This document shows, one piece after another, positions 1-10,037 of a stretch of DNA of 64,000 bases. The notes beneath the pieces were generated by a model. That model made no database searches. It was not told the origin of the DNA and saw only the letters and a program-made list of their open reading frames with translations. How positions within the stretch are numbered: position 1 is the stretch's first letter; every line of letters starts with the position of its first letter. The DNA comes from Lactobacillus xylocopicola. Its GTDB lineage: Bacteria > Bacillota > Bacilli > Lactobacillales > Lactobacillaceae. A program made the translations under genes and the position numbers. Location of the stretch: the NCBI RefSeq assembly GCF_033096005.1, contig NZ_AP026803.1, positions 1,420,001 through 1,484,000 on the forward strand, in the 5' to 3' direction.

Positions 1-1255
1 GCTGTGCAGCCATATGCGATACCATAGACATAATCTCAGTAAAAATCACTGCTCCAACTGCGCCGCTCACCGTTCGCAGCGATGTTAATAAGGCTGTACC
101 GTGGGCTACATCATCCGGGTCTAGCTTCTGCATTCCCCACGTAACTACTGTCATCATAATACAACCAACTGCAATTAGTCGCAAAATATAAAGAATAATT
201 AACAGCCAGAGCATTTGGGGCGAATTGATAAAGGAAACTCCTAAGCAGCTAATAAACATTAGCAAACTGCCCCCAGTAACAAGTTTGCTAATTCCATACT
301 GATCAAAAAGTTTACCAGCTAGCGGACTAACCAAAGTCATGGCAACCGAGCCTGGCAACATTGCTAGACCTGAAACAACCGCTGATTTTTTCATAACAGT
401 TTGAATTAAAATGGGGTAGAGGGTTGACCCACCCATCATTACCGCATACATAGTAATACTAATAATCGTTGCTAACGCTGTATTGCGATTTTTCAAAACT
501 CGAATATTTAAAAAAGGCTCTGGTAGTCTTAGTTGTCGTCTAATGAAGAAGAAATTGCATAGCACTCCTAATAAAAGTGGAACCACAATAAGCAGCAAGT
601 TCTTACTTGTCAGGTTTCCTAAACTGAGTAAAATACCACTCATTCCTGAACTACACCAAATAAAAGACCAATAATCAAATTTTATTTTCACGTCATCTTT
701 TTCAGACTTAACAGTGATTAGTGCCAGCATAATAATTGCCAGCGCAATTACCACTGTAAACAAAAAAATACTCCGCCACCCCCAATGGTCAACCAGTAAG
801 CCCGTTAGTGTGGGTGAAATCACTGGGGCTGCTCCAGCTGCCAAACCAAAAATCCCCATGACTCTTCCCTGTCGCTCCTGCGGGTAACGTGTCAACACAA
901 CCACTTGGGTTAAAGACAAAATAGTGCCGCTGCCCAATGCCTGTAAAACTCTACCAACCAGTAATACAGCAAAACTTTGCGTAAGCGCGTCAATAAGTGC
1001 TCCCACCGTAAACAATAGCATCGTTGTCAAAAAAATTTTTCTAATCGAGTAACGCTTAATAATATAAGCTGTTGCCGGAATCATTATCCCCATCGTCAAA
1101 CTGAACGCACTGGTTAGCCACTGCGCCTTGGTCGCAGTTAAGTTCATTGCTGTCATTATCTTAGGCAATGCCGTTGTTAACGACGTTTGCAGCAGCGAGG
1201 TCAAAACCGCACCGCCTAAGAGTGTCCCAAATAGCCAATTCATTTTTTTAGTCAC
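1..1255 (-). CDS. MFS drug-efflux transporter, DHA2/EmrB type (cut by left edge)
   Basis: The reading frame stays open on the minus strand from a GTG at 1253-1255 to base 1, giving about 418 codons with the C-terminus missing. The N-terminus begins MTKKMNWLFGTLLGGAVLTS. It runs through repeated hydrophobic segments, with the cytoplasmic-loop region near GRVLQALGSG and the segment PQERQGRVMGIFGLAAGAAP, which are typical of the 14-helix EmrB/QacA (DHA2) proton-drug antiporters. GTG is preferred over the ATG four codons later because an AGGGGT Shine-Dalgarno sits about 8 bases ahead of it. Family members usually run to about 460-480 residues, so some 50 residues lie outside the window. The substrate cannot be told. 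Confidence 0.85.
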   Translation of the reverse strand, partial: MTKKMNWLFGTLLGGAVLTSLLQTSLTTALPKIMTAMNLTATKAQWLTSAFSLTMGIMIPATAYIIKRYSIRKIFLTTMLLFTVGALIDALTQSFAVLLVGRVLQALGSGTILSLTQVVVLTRYPQERQGRVMGIFGLAAGAAPVISPTLTGLLVDHWGWRSIFLFTVVIALAIIMLALITVKSEKDDVKIKFDYWSFIWCSSGMSGILLSLGNLTSKNLLLIVVPLLLGVLCNFFFIRRQLRLPEPFLNIRVLKNRNTALATIISITMYAVMMGGSTLYPILIQTVMKKSAVVSGLAMLPGSVAMTLVSPLAGKLFDQYGISKLVTGGSLLMFISCLGVSFINSPQMLWLLIILYILRLIAVGCIMMTVVTWGMQKLDPDDVAHGTALLTSLRTVSGAVGAVIFTEIMSMVSHMAAQ

Positions 1256-1332
1256 AATAGTTTACCCCTATTTCTTAAATTAATATAAAAAATAGTATGA
1301 CCTCTTAAATTTTGCCAAACAACCAGCAATAT

Positions 1333-1353
1333 AACCCAAACTGTTGGGTAACT
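1333..1353. promoter_or_regulatory. Inverted repeat between efflux gene and pepF
   Basis: The arms ACCCAA and TTGGGT are separated by ACTG in the 186-base space between two divergent genes. The position suits an operator for the efflux gene, for example of a MarR or TetR repressor encoded outside the window. No regulator lies next to it, so this is inference. Confidence 0.35.
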
Positions 1354-1441
1354 TATTAATAAAATGAATTAGTCAAAGTAAGTGCAGTAAAATGGCGTAT
1401 AATCATTAAGTAATAATAGTTGCAAAGAAGGAATTAAACTA

Positions 1442-3247
1442 ATGAGCATACCTAAAAGAAGCGAAGTTCCAGATGAACTTAAATGGGACCTTACCCGGGT
1501 CTTCAAAGCCGACCAGGACTGGGAGGATGAATATCACCGCCTTAAGCAGGCCATACAGCAGTTGACTGACTTGAAGGCTGACTTCACCGCCTCAGGACGT
1601 AACTTATATGAGGGCTTAAGTCAGATTCTAGCCGTCAGTCGGCAACTAGAGCAGGTCTACGTCTATGCCTCCATGTCCAGTGACGTTGACACCAGTAATG
1701 CCCACTACTTGGGTTATGTAGCCCGCGCCCAAACGATCGCAAGCCAACTAGAGGCGGCTACCGCCTTCATGAATCCAGCCATCCTAAGCCTCACCCCAGC
1801 AGAACTGGCACAATTCAAACAGGACGAACCACGCCTGGAAAATTATGACCACTTACTAGAGCAAATCATGCGCCAGCGCCCGCACACGTTATCAGCTCAG
1901 GAAGAAAAACTGATCGCTGATGCAGGCGAAGCCATGTCGTCAGCCGAGAATACTTATAACGTACTAACCAACTCGGATATGGAATACGGTTACGTGCAAA
2001 ATGACGACGGCGAGATGGTGCAGCTATCTGATGGGCTCTACTCCCTACTGGTTCAATCGCAACAACGGCAAGTGCGCCAAGATGCTTTTGATTCAATGTA
2101 TGCTACTTATGACCAATTCAAAAACTCCCTGGCTTCAACCCTGGCTGGAGCCGTTAAGGCCCACAATTACAACGCCCGGGTCCATGACTATGACTCAGCT
2201 CGAGCTGCAGCTTTGCACGAAAACAACGTGCCAACAGTTGTCTATGACACGCTCATCAAGGAAGTGGATCAGCACCTCAACTTACTCCACGAATATGTGG
2301 AATTGCGCAAGCAAATTCTCGGTGTGGAGCAATTACAGATGTGGGACATGTATGTGCCACTGACGGGCAAGCCCGCTCTCTCCTACACCTTTGACCAGGC
2401 TAAAACAGAAGCCAAAAAAGCACTGCAACCGCTTGGTACCGACTACCTAAAGCACGTCGACTACTTATTCAATAACCGCGTGCTTGACGTGGTAGAATCA
2501 CAGGGTAAGGCAACCGGTGCATACTCTGGCGGTTCTTACGACACTGACGCCTACGAGCTACTCAACTGGGAAGATAACGTGGACTCACTCTATACCCTAG
2601 TCCACGAGACCGGCCACTCCGTCCATAGCATGTATACCCGGGAAAGTCAGCCTTACGTCTACGGTGACTATCCCATCTTCGTAGCTGAAATCGCCTCAAC
2701 CACGAATGAAAACATTTTGACGGAATACTTCCTCGACCACATTACCGACCCCAAGACTCGGGCCTTTATCCTTAACTATTACCTTGATTCCTTCAAGGGC
2801 ACTCTGTTTAGACAGGCCCAGTTTGCCGAGTTCGAGCAGGCCATCCATGAACTGGACGCACAGGGTGAACCACTGACAACCGACCAACTTGATAACCTCT
2901 ATGGTGACTTGAATCAGCGCTACTACGGTTCTACTGTTGAACCTGGCAGTGCCATTGCTAAGGAGTGGGCCCGCGTGCCGCACTTCTACTATAACTTTTA
3001 CGTTTACCAGTATGCCACTGGCTTTGCAGCGGCCACCGCCCTAGCCAACAATGTGGTGCACGGAACGGCCAACCAGAAGGCAGCCTACATCAACTTCCTC
3101 AAGTCTGGTTCTAGTGACTATCCCACTGAAATTATGAAGACGGCCGGCGTCGATATGACCCAACCAGCTTACTTGGAGGAGGCTTTCACCACCTTTACCA
3201 AGCGCTTGGCGGAATTTAAGGAGATTGTTCAAAATAACTTCAAGTAA
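1442..3247 (+). CDS. pepF: Oligoendopeptidase F (M3B zinc metallopeptidase)
   Basis: A 601-residue cytoplasmic peptidase that hydrolyses medium-length oligopeptides after their uptake. The M3 signature HETGH is at residues 388-392 (zinc ligands H388 and H392, catalytic E389), and the third ligand is probably E416 in FVAEIASTTNE. There is no signal peptide, and the length matches PepF of lactic acid bacteria. The start has AGAAGGA ahead of ATG. It is transcribed divergently from the efflux gene and may share a transcript with the short DUF2087 gene downstream. Peptide breakdown fits the other peptidases in the window (M20 and PepO). Confidence 0.95.
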   Translation: MSIPKRSEVPDELKWDLTRVFKADQDWEDEYHRLKQAIQQLTDLKADFTASGRNLYEGLSQILAVSRQLEQVYVYASMSSDVDTSNAHYLGYVARAQTIASQLEAATAFMNPAILSLTPAELAQFKQDEPRLENYDHLLEQIMRQRPHTLSAQEEKLIADAGEAMSSAENTYNVLTNSDMEYGYVQNDDGEMVQLSDGLYSLLVQSQQRQVRQDAFDSMYATYDQFKNSLASTLAGAVKAHNYNARVHDYDSARAAALHENNVPTVVYDTLIKEVDQHLNLLHEYVELRKQILGVEQLQMWDMYVPLTGKPALSYTFDQAKTEAKKALQPLGTDYLKHVDYLFNNRVLDVVESQGKATGAYSGGSYDTDAYELLNWEDNVDSLYTLVHETGHSVHSMYTRESQPYVYGDYPIFVAEIASTTNENILTEYFLDHITDPKTRAFILNYYLDSFKGTLFRQAQFAEFEQAIHELDAQGEPLTTDQLDNLYGDLNQRYYGSTVEPGSAIAKEWARVPHFYYNFYVYQYATGFAAATALANNVVHGTANQKAAYINFLKSGSSDYPTEIMKTAGVDMTQPAYLEEAFTTFTKRLAEFKEIVQNNFK

Positions 3248-3290
3248 CAAAAAAGCCCAACAAATTAGCTACTAAGAAAGGCAAACACTA

Positions 3291-3572
3291 TTGAACCCTT
3301 GCACTAACCAACTACTAGAGCGCTATTTAGACTCTAACGGTAGAGTGAAGGCTTGGCCCGGCAAGGCCAAGAAGCGGCTACTGGTCTTGGCTTATTTGGC
3401 CTCTAAATTTGAACCGAACACGAAGTATTCAGAACAGGAAGTTAACGCCATTTTAATGCCATTAATTGAAGATTACGTAACCAGACGACGTGACCTAATT
3501 GAATATCATTTCTTAAGTAGAACTGCTGACGGCAGCCAGTATTGGCTAAATATGGCTTCTACCAACAGCTGA
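3291..3572 (+). CDS. DUF2087 domain protein
   Basis: A 93-residue protein starting at TTG, with AGAAAGG about 10 bases upstream. It carries the compact DUF2087 pattern: GRVKAWPGKAKKRLLVLAYL, then the EVNAILMPLIEDYVTRRRDL segment. In this family the domain is often fused to ArsR- or MarR-like regulators and is thought to be winged-helix-like; here it stands alone. It follows pepF by 43 bases with no terminator between, so the two are probably co-transcribed. The function is unknown. Confidence 0.75.
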   Translation: MNPCTNQLLERYLDSNGRVKAWPGKAKKRLLVLAYLASKFEPNTKYSEQEVNAILMPLIEDYVTRRRDLIEYHFLSRTADGSQYWLNMASTNS

Positions 3573-3581
3573 TTTCAAAGC

Positions 3582-3630
3582 AAAAAAGGGAATATACCAT
3601 GTTAACCGGTATACTCCCTTTTTTAGTTTT
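3582..3630. terminator. Bidirectional terminator, pepF unit / M20 peptidase
   Basis: An 11-bp stem (GGGAATATACC with GGTATACTCCC, one mismatch) is flanked by an A-tract on the left and a T-tract on the right, between converging genes. Confidence 0.85.
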
Positions 3631-3637
3631 TTGATGT

Positions 3638-4780
3638 TTAAGCATATTCCTGCCAGAAGCGCAGTGCTAACTTCTGGTAAAGCGTGCAGCCAGCCAGATA
3701 ATCAGCAATAGCTACGAATTCATTGGGTTCATGATCCGTTGTCCCTGCAGCAGGACCCAGAATAATAATGGGAAAGGCACCTGCTTGAACATATTCAGAA
3801 GCATCAGTTGCACCATTGCCGGCAGTAAGTTCACATAGCCGCCCCACATCCTGGCGAACTACTTCTTGGGCAAGCCGGGCCAACTTAGTGGCTGACTGGT
3901 CAGGGAGCGGCACCTCTGGAAAACTATAGCGAATTGCTAGCTGAGCTCCTTGATTATTAAGGTCAGCAATCAGTTCTGCCAGTTCAGTATAGATCTGCTC
4001 GTTGTCATAGACCGGCGTTGTTCGGACGTTGCCCGATAACCACGCACTGGCTGGCACCGAATTAATCTGGTCACCGCCGTGAATCTGGCTGATTACATGA
4101 GTCAAGGAGCCTAGAACGGGATCCTGTTTCTTATGACTGTCCATCAGTTCCTGGGCACTCAACGCAAAATCCATAAGTGGCATAATGGCATTCTGACCCT
4201 TATCTGGAGTTGAGGAGTGAACACAGACTCCCTTAGAAGTTACATAGTAATCAATCACACCTTTATGGGTCACGCGAATATTGAAATGCGATGGCTCACC
4301 AATTACCAGACCGTCTAAATCACTGGCATAGCCTTCCTTGACCAGTTGAGCTGCGCCATACTCACCCGTTTCTTCACCAACTGAGGCTAACAGGCGAAGC
4401 CGCCCCGGCAAAGGCTGCTTGCTATCCAAGAGGTCCAGCATCCCAACTACCATCGCGGCCAGACCTGACTTCATGTCACTAGTCCCGCGGCCAAAGAGTT
4501 GGCCATCTTTGATGGTAGGGCTAAAGGGTGGTGTCCGCCAACTAGCTAAATCACCTGCCGCAACTACGTCTTCATGGCCCGAAAAACCCAACAAGGGTCC
4601 TTGTTCACCCATTGTGACAACCAAGTTGTCGCGCCCTGGGGCATAGGTTACCCGTTCTAGCTTGACGGGATACCCTTTAAATAAGTCGCTCAGGTAGTCG
4701 GCCACCAGACTTTCATGGTCATTAGTCGACTCAATCCTGATTAAGTCAGCCAGTATTTTTACCGCACGCTCTTGTTCCAC
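3638..4780 (-). CDS. M20 family metallopeptidase (ArgE/DapE/ACY1-like)
   Basis: A 380-residue cytosolic two-zinc hydrolase. The metal and catalytic residues are visible: H69 and D71 in SGHEDVV, D102 in GRGTSDMK, E136-E137 in SVGEETGE, and a late H in TTDHEPNEF. Such proteins are commonly labelled succinyl-diaminopimelate desuccinylase or acetylornithine deacetylase, but the true substrate may be an N-acylated amino acid or dipeptide. The start is GTG with AGAGG upstream, 15 bases after the ATPase gene of an amino-acid ABC importer. The three genes therefore look like one operon that imports and deacylates an amino-acid derivative. Confidence 0.85.
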   Translation of the reverse strand: MEQERAVKILADLIRIESTNDHESLVADYLSDLFKGYPVKLERVTYAPGRDNLVVTMGEQGPLLGFSGHEDVVAAGDLASWRTPPFSPTIKDGQLFGRGTSDMKSGLAAMVVGMLDLLDSKQPLPGRLRLLASVGEETGEYGAAQLVKEGYASDLDGLVIGEPSHFNIRVTHKGVIDYYVTSKGVCVHSSTPDKGQNAIMPLMDFALSAQELMDSHKKQDPVLGSLTHVISQIHGGDQINSVPASAWLSGNVRTTPVYDNEQIYTELAELIADLNNQGAQLAIRYSFPEVPLPDQSATKLARLAQEVVRQDVGRLCELTAGNGATDASEYVQAGAFPIIILGPAAGTTDHEPNEFVAIADYLAGCTLYQKLALRFWQEYA

Positions 4781-4795
4781 TGTCCTGCCTCTTTT

Positions 4796-5542
4796 CTATG
4801 CTTCCAATATCTTAGCCAAAAAGTCTTGTGCCCGTTCAGTCTGGGGCCGCTCAAAAAAGTCCCGCGGGCTCGCCTGCTCCTGAATATAACCATCCGCCAT
4901 GAACCAGACCTCATCGGCCACACTTTTGGCAAAGCCCATCTCATGTGTAACGACCACCATCGTCATCCCCTTGTGGGCCAAATCCTGCATTACCTTAAGA
5001 ACTTCGCCAACCATTTCGGGGTCAAGCGCACTAGTGGGTTCATCAAAGAGCATCACTTCCGGATTCATCGCAAGTGCCCGGGCAATTGCTACCCGTTGCT
5101 GTTGGCCACCAGACAAACTAGCAGGAAACTCCTGCGCCTTATCACTCAGACCCACTTGCGCTAGCAGCCTTTTCCCCTTAGCTGTTGCCTCGTCATCACT
5201 GCTATTCTTCACCTTCAGGGGTGCCAATTTAATATTTTCGATGATGTTCATATGCGGGAATAAGTTGAACTGCTGAAAAACCATCCCCATTTTTTCGCGT
5301 AGTTGGTCGAGTTGGTCTTCGCTCAAAGCGGTTAAATCGGTGCCTTCAAATAAAACATGCCCCGCCGAAGGCTGGTCCAACATGTTTAAACACCGTAAAA
5401 AAGTACTCTTACCAGCTCCTGATGGTCCCACCAGGCAAATGACCTGACCTTCATTCACGGTTGCACTAATATCTTTTAGAACATCATTCTTACCAAAGGT
5501 CTTGGTCAGGTGTTCAACTTCTATAACTGCCTTCTTAGTCAT
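4796..5542 (-). CDS. Polar amino-acid ABC transporter, ATP-binding subunit
   Basis: A 248-residue GlnQ-type ATPase. Walker A is GPSGAGKST (39-47), the signature is [15 protein letters not shown], Walker B is [14 protein letters not shown], and the switch histidine is in VVVTHEM. The ATG at 5540-5542 is preferred over an in-frame TTG six codons upstream, because that TTG overlaps the AAAGGA ribosome-binding site. The start overlaps the end of the permease gene by 8 bases, which implies translational coupling. It powers uptake through the fused binding-protein/permease next door. Confidence 0.93.
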   Translation of the reverse strand: MTKKAVIEVEHLTKTFGKNDVLKDISATVNEGQVICLVGPSGAGKSTFLRCLNMLDQPSAGHVLFEGTDLTALSEDQLDQLREKMGMVFQQFNLFPHMNIIENIKLAPLKVKNSSDDEATAKGKRLLAQVGLSDKAQEFPASLSGGQQQRVAIARALAMNPEVMLFDEPTSALDPEMVGEVLKVMQDLAHKGMTMVVVTHEMGFAKSVADEVWFMADGYIQEQASPRDFFERPQTERAQDFLAKILEA

Positions 5543-7013
5543 GGTCCATTTTCCTTTCAAAGTGTTTCATCAGAGTAGATAAGCTAAATGTAATAATAAA
5601 GTAGAGCACCATCGTAATTACCAGTGGCATTACCCCGCGGTAAGTATCAGCCTGGACAACTCGTGATTGATAAATTAGATCCGTGACTCCGATGACCGAG
5701 ACAATTGAACTTTCCTTGATTAGTGAAACAAACTCATTGCCTAAAGCTGGCCAAATATTTTTCATAGCCTGCGGCATAATGACGTAACGCATGGTCTTTT
5801 TTCGCGATAGGCCAAGTGAACGCGCCGCTTCAGTCTGCCCCTTCGCAATTGAATTAATCCCCGACCGAATGACTTCAGCCACATAAGCCGCGGAATTGAG
5901 CGCTACTGCAATAATTCCCGAGAGTAACGCCGGAATGTTAACTAGCAGACCCAAGCCAAAGTAAATAAAGAGCAGTTGCACCATGAGTGGTGTGCCTCGA
6001 ACAAATTCAATGTAGGCCGTTGCGACAGCATGAATCAAGTGATTATGACTGAGCCGCATCAGTGCCAATAAGGCGCCTAACAAGAAGCCAAAGAAAACCG
6101 CAATGGCCGAAATAAAGAGGGTGTAGCCCACTCCAGCAATGAAGAAGTCTTTATAGGCCCACATGGAGTTGGACGTCTTAGACTTGCTGTCGGCCAAATA
6201 TTTGCCCGCCTGTGGTAAGTATTGCTTGTTGATTAAATTTTGCTGTTTAATTTCAGCAATCGACTTGTTGGCTGCCTTAACCAGACTCTGCGCCCCCTTG
6301 TGAAAGGCAATCGCTGATCCGTTGGAGTCAACCTTGAAACCGGAGCGAATCGCCGTGATGCCGTCCGTATTCTTGACAAAGGCACTGGCAGTGGCCGTAT
6401 CTACTGCCACCGCATCAAACTTATTCGTCTTAAGTCCGAGAATCAGATCACTATCCTTGTCCATCGTCTTCAGTTTAGTCTTCTTAGCCTGTTCTTTAAT
6501 TAAAGTAGCTTGCAAACTGCCGGTCTGCGCACCGATCGCTTGCCCAACAAAAGACCGATAGTCATGGTACTTGTCTTTGTCGGTGGTCCGAATTAACAAA
6601 TCTTGACCGCTCTTGTAGTATGCCTCACTAAAGGCCACACTCTTGGCGCGCTTAGGCGTAGCCGACATACCCGAAATGACCATGTCAATCTTGCCGGTTT
6701 CTAAAGCCACGAGCAGGGAGTCAAAATCCATTGTGCGGACAATCAGCTTGACTCCAAGGTCGCGAGCAATCTTGCGGCCAATCTCAACGTCCATGCCCAC
6801 AACTTTGGACTTACCATCAATATTTTGCACAAATTCGTAAGGCGGAAAGTCTGGACTGGTACCCATGACCAACTCCCCCTTCTGTTTAACTTTTTTTAGG
6901 TAGTTGTCTCTTGGTGCTGGTGCAGCTTGCACCGGCTCTGATGATTGGGGCAATAAAGCAAGCAGCATCATTAGGGCTAGGATACCGGCCAGCCATTTCC
7001 AAGACTTTTTCAT
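5535..7013 (-). CDS. Amino-acid ABC transporter, fused binding protein and permease
   Basis: A 492-residue fusion. It starts with a signal or anchor segment ([20 protein letters not shown]). An SBP_bac_3 domain follows to about residue 270 ([31 protein letters not shown]). The HisM-type permease part has several membrane helices and the EAA-loop pattern [13 protein letters not shown]. This GlnP-like layout is normal for lactic acid bacteria and imports polar amino acids such as glutamine, glutamate or histidine; ligand identity is not visible. The ribosome-binding site is GGAGGG. It is the first gene of the operon with the ATPase and the M20 peptidase. Confidence 0.93.
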   Translation of the reverse strand: MKKSWKWLAGILALMMLLALLPQSSEPVQAAPAPRDNYLKKVKQKGELVMGTSPDFPPYEFVQNIDGKSKVVGMDVEIGRKIARDLGVKLIVRTMDFDSLLVALETGKIDMVISGMSATPKRAKSVAFSEAYYKSGQDLLIRTTDKDKYHDYRSFVGQAIGAQTGSLQATLIKEQAKKTKLKTMDKDSDLILGLKTNKFDAVAVDTATASAFVKNTDGITAIRSGFKVDSNGSAIAFHKGAQSLVKAANKSIAEIKQQNLINKQYLPQAGKYLADSKSKTSNSMWAYKDFFIAGVGYTLFISAIAVFFGFLLGALLALMRLSHNHLIHAVATAYIEFVRGTPLMVQLLFIYFGLGLLVNIPALLSGIIAVALNSAAYVAEVIRSGINSIAKGQTEAARSLGLSRKKTMRYVIMPQAMKNIWPALGNEFVSLIKESSIVSVIGVTDLIYQSRVVQADTYRGVMPLVITMVLYFIITFSLSTLMKHFERKMDHD

Positions 7014-7105
7014 AATTTTCCCTCCGCGTATGTATTACGATAATTATAATAATATAAAAATAAAATAACAATGCTCTTTTTGCTTTATTATTAAAAAGAT
7101 AGAAA

Positions 7106-7151
7106 AAATGCTCTGCTTATTTACTACTGAACTAATAATCGCAGAGCATTT
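7106..7151 (-). terminator. Terminator after lactate oxidase
   Basis: The 11-bp perfect stem AAATGCTCTGC/GCAGAGCATTT lies just past the oxidase stop codon. A run of Ts follows it on the minus strand, and a T-rich tract also follows on the plus strand. Confidence 0.75.
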
Positions 7152-7173
7152 CTTATTTTTTTATTAATTACTT

Positions 7174-8403
7174 TTAAGAGTGTGAAGCTCCTGATACGGC
7201 ATCCGAGTCATCATCCTTCATCTGGTTCTCGGCAGTTACAGGATAAGGCTTAATTCTTGAAGGATCTGTATTAGACTTCAAGTTATCAGCGGTGTAGTTG
7301 ATGTGAGCAATCTTGGCATGCTTGATATCTTCCACCGTCTTGCAGCCGGTCAGCTGCATATCAATTAAGAGTTCAGTATTCAGTTGTTCAATAACTGATT
7401 GAACACCCTTAGGACCACCTAGAGCTAGACCATAGAGGTATGGTCGACCAACACCAACTATATCAGCACCAAGAGCCAAGGCCTTGAAGACGTGTGATCC
7501 GCGGCGAACACCTGAATCGAAGATAATCGGTACCCGGTGGTTAACCGCCTGAGCGATTTCTGGCAACATGTCAATAGTAGCTGGGCCACTATCAACTTCA
7601 CGTCCACCGTGATTGGTAACGTAGATCCCATCAGCGCCACAGCCCATTGCCAGGTAGGCATCTTCAGCACAAACTACACCTTTAACAAAGACTGGTAAGC
7701 CAGACATTTCCTTAATCCGGCGAACATCTTCTGGACCAATCTTCTGGGCAGATGAAGCGTACATTTCCGCAACGGTCTGACCCTCTCCTTTAGCACCCTG
7801 GTAGCGGGTAAAGAAATCTAATGGCACTGGGAAGGCAAACTGGGTTCTCAGGTTAGCCTCACGAAAACCTGAAACCAGCGCATCCACCGTTAAGAAGATG
7901 CCTTTATAACCAGCCTGCTTGATTGCATCAAAGACCATCTGATTGAACTTCCAATCCTTACTGAGGTAAAGTTGGAAGAAGCGCGGTGCATCTGGTGCTG
8001 CTGCCGCAATATCTTCAACACTCTTGTTACCATAGGTACTAGAAGCAAATAATGCACCAGCAGCTGCAGCACCTTTCTGAGTAGCAACTTCGGCATCCTT
8101 GTGAGCAATACCGTGGCAGGCAATTGGCGAAATCATTACCGGCGTTTTCAACTTCATCCCCATGAATTCAGTATCAAGCTGGGGATTATCCATATTAGTT
8201 AAAGCCCGCGGGACAATTTGAAAATGGTTAAAAGCAGTAGTATTATTCCGCCAGGTCCATTCATTCTCTGAACCAGAAGCAATGTAGTAATACGCACCTT
8301 CTGGCATAACTTCCTTGGCACGTTCCTCAAGTTCATCGAGGTTAATCATGTCGATCTTTTCATCTTTATCACTCTGGGGAAAACCATTGTAATATGCTGT
8401 CAT
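7174..8403 (-). CDS. L-lactate oxidase (FMN-dependent alpha-hydroxy-acid oxidase)
   Basis: A 409-residue cytosolic flavoenzyme of the lactate/glycolate oxidase family. It oxidises L-lactate to pyruvate and passes electrons to oxygen, giving hydrogen peroxide. The catalytic segment TNHGGREVDSGPA places the active-site His at 265 and the substrate-binding Arg at 268. The FMN-phosphate region FDSGVRRGSHVFKALALGAD and the C-terminal GRPYLYGLALGG follow. Close resemblance to Aerococcus-type lactate oxidase over the C-terminal half favours lactate over glycolate. AAAGGAGT precedes the ATG. It stands alone between terminators; a lactate permease at 58.2 kb could supply substrate. Confidence 0.88.
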   Translation of the reverse strand: MTAYYNGFPQSDKDEKIDMINLDELEERAKEVMPEGAYYYIASGSENEWTWRNNTTAFNHFQIVPRALTNMDNPQLDTEFMGMKLKTPVMISPIACHGIAHKDAEVATQKGAAAAGALFASSTYGNKSVEDIAAAAPDAPRFFQLYLSKDWKFNQMVFDAIKQAGYKGIFLTVDALVSGFREANLRTQFAFPVPLDFFTRYQGAKGEGQTVAEMYASSAQKIGPEDVRRIKEMSGLPVFVKGVVCAEDAYLAMGCGADGIYVTNHGGREVDSGPATIDMLPEIAQAVNHRVPIIFDSGVRRGSHVFKALALGADIVGVGRPYLYGLALGGPKGVQSVIEQLNTELLIDMQLTGCKTVEDIKHAKIAHINYTADNLKSNTDPSRIKPYPVTAENQMKDDDSDAVSGASHS

Positions 8404-8572
8404 TTTAAAGACTCCTTTGATTGTTTAGTATATTTTATAGCTATACTCTTATTATACATGAAACTGCTTACAATGATTAGTGAAAAAGTTAAAAGATTGT
8501 TTAAATATCAGCCTTAATGCTGTGCCATTTTTCACAAACTGATAAATGTGACCGATAATTTAGTTGTATTAC

Positions 8573-9370
8573 CTACAACTTATGTTTAATCAGATGAGTG
8601 AAGTAAGTAACAAGATATATCACAACCTCGATTACTGCAATAAAAAAAGTAACAGGCAGATTGGTAAGAAAGCCGAGGTAGAGACCCAGCCATACCCCTA
8701 TTAAAGCCAGTGTAACTGACCAGCCAATCATCGACGACACGGTCTTACCAATGTAACTAGCAGTTGCTGGTGGTAAGGTCAGTAAGATGAACACCAGGAG
8801 TGACCCCACAATTTGGGCGCCGATTGAAACCGACATAGCCAGTGCAATTAAGAAGACTACGCTAACCATGCCAGTTTTGACACCATGCGCCAGGGCCCCG
8901 GTATGGTCAAAGGAATCAAAGTTTAACGGGCGCTGTAAGAACAGTATCATCAATAAGACAATTACTGATAAAACAACCAGTTGAATTACGCCCTGCTGGT
9001 CGACCCCGATAATGCTACCAAATAAAATATTGGTGGCATAATTGCTATTGGCTCCTGAGATGGCTAAGAATAAGACACCCAGTCCAATAAAGAGCGCTGA
9101 AATTGCACTAATTGATGATTCTTTTTGGTCGCTGTGCAGGGATAGTTCACCAACACTAACCGAACCCAAAAGAGTAAACAACAGCATCCCCCAAAGTGGA
9201 CTAATACCAAGCCAGACCGCAAAAGCCGCACCAGCAAAACCAATTTCAGACAAAGTATGGGCTAAAAAACTAAAGTTACGTGCAACTACATAGACTCCAA
9301 CGGTACCACAAGTAATCGCGATAAAAGTACTGGCCAAAAAGGCATTACGCATAAAATCAAATGCAAACAT
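8573..9370 (-). CDS. Zinc/manganese-type ABC transporter permease (ABC-3 family)
   Basis: A 265-residue polytopic membrane protein of the ZnuB/TroC type with about eight hydrophobic segments. It includes the family motif region VKTGMVSVVFLIALAMSVS and GSLLVFILLTLPPATA. Its ATG overlaps the stop of the upstream ATPase by one base (TAATG), so the two are translationally coupled. It is the last gene of the operon binding protein, amidase, ATPase, permease. Confidence 0.9.
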   Translation of the reverse strand: MFAFDFMRNAFLASTFIAITCGTVGVYVVARNFSFLAHTLSEIGFAGAAFAVWLGISPLWGMLLFTLLGSVSVGELSLHSDQKESSISAISALFIGLGVLFLAISGANSNYATNILFGSIIGVDQQGVIQLVVLSVIVLLMILFLQRPLNFDSFDHTGALAHGVKTGMVSVVFLIALAMSVSIGAQIVGSLLVFILLTLPPATASYIGKTVSSMIGWSVTLALIGVWLGLYLGFLTNLPVTFFIAVIEVVIYLVTYFTHLIKHKL

Positions 9371-10023
9371 TATTCATAGGCCTCCTCGAATTGTGTCATT
9401 TCACCCTGTGCGATTTTGCCATGGTTGAGATAGAGGTAATCTGTCATATACTTGCGCGCTAGCGGTACGTCGTGTGTCACAAACAGAACAGTTATTTTGT
9501 GTTGCTCATTCAGGTGTCTAATCAGCTGCATCAGTTCGTCCTTGGCCATCGGGTCAAGACTGGCGGTAGCTTCATCCAGAATAATCATATTAGGCTGGTC
9601 GAGCAGGGCCTGAGCTAGATAAGCCCGTTGCTTCTGCCCACCAGACGCCTCACCCATGCGCGTGTTTTTTATCATTTCCAAGTTGGTCTCTGCAAGTTGC
9701 TTCTTAATCGTCTGCTTCACTGTAGCCGTTTTCAACAAGGGTGCATTCAGACCAACAAAGGCTTCAATCGACAGCGGATATTCAGTATCAATATTACGGA
9801 ACTGAGGCACATAGCCTAAGCGCAGGTCAGTAGCAAACTTAAAAGTTCCGGTTGTTGGCACTAACATCCCCATTAAAATATTGATTAAGGTTGTTTTCCC
9901 GGCCCCATTAGGACCCAAAAGTGCAGTCATTGAACCTTTTTTGAGATTGAAATTCAGATTAGTAAAAATCGTCTTTTTCTCAAACCTCATGGCAAGATTA
10001 TTAACTTTTAAAATATCAGACAA
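9370..10023 (-). CDS. Zinc/manganese-type ABC transporter, ATP-binding subunit
   Basis: A 217-residue ATPase with Walker A GPNGAGKTT (37-45), signature GEASGGQKQRAYLAQALLDQ, and Walker B NMIILDEATASLDP. The best start is a TTG with AAGGAG seven bases upstream; the nearer ATG is out of frame. The signature begins EASGG rather than LSGG, which is common in metal-type ATPases. It pairs with the overlapping permease and the lipoprotein encoded at 11.2-12.1 kb. Confidence 0.92.
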   Translation of the reverse strand: MSDILKVNNLAMRFEKKTIFTNLNFNLKKGSMTALLGPNGAGKTTLINILMGMLVPTTGTFKFATDLRLGYVPQFRNIDTEYPLSIEAFVGLNAPLLKTATVKQTIKKQLAETNLEMIKNTRMGEASGGQKQRAYLAQALLDQPNMIILDEATASLDPMAKDELMQLIRHLNEQHKITVLFVTHDVPLARKYMTDYLYLNHGKIAQGEMTQFEEAYE

Positions 10024-10037
10024 GACATAACTCCTTA

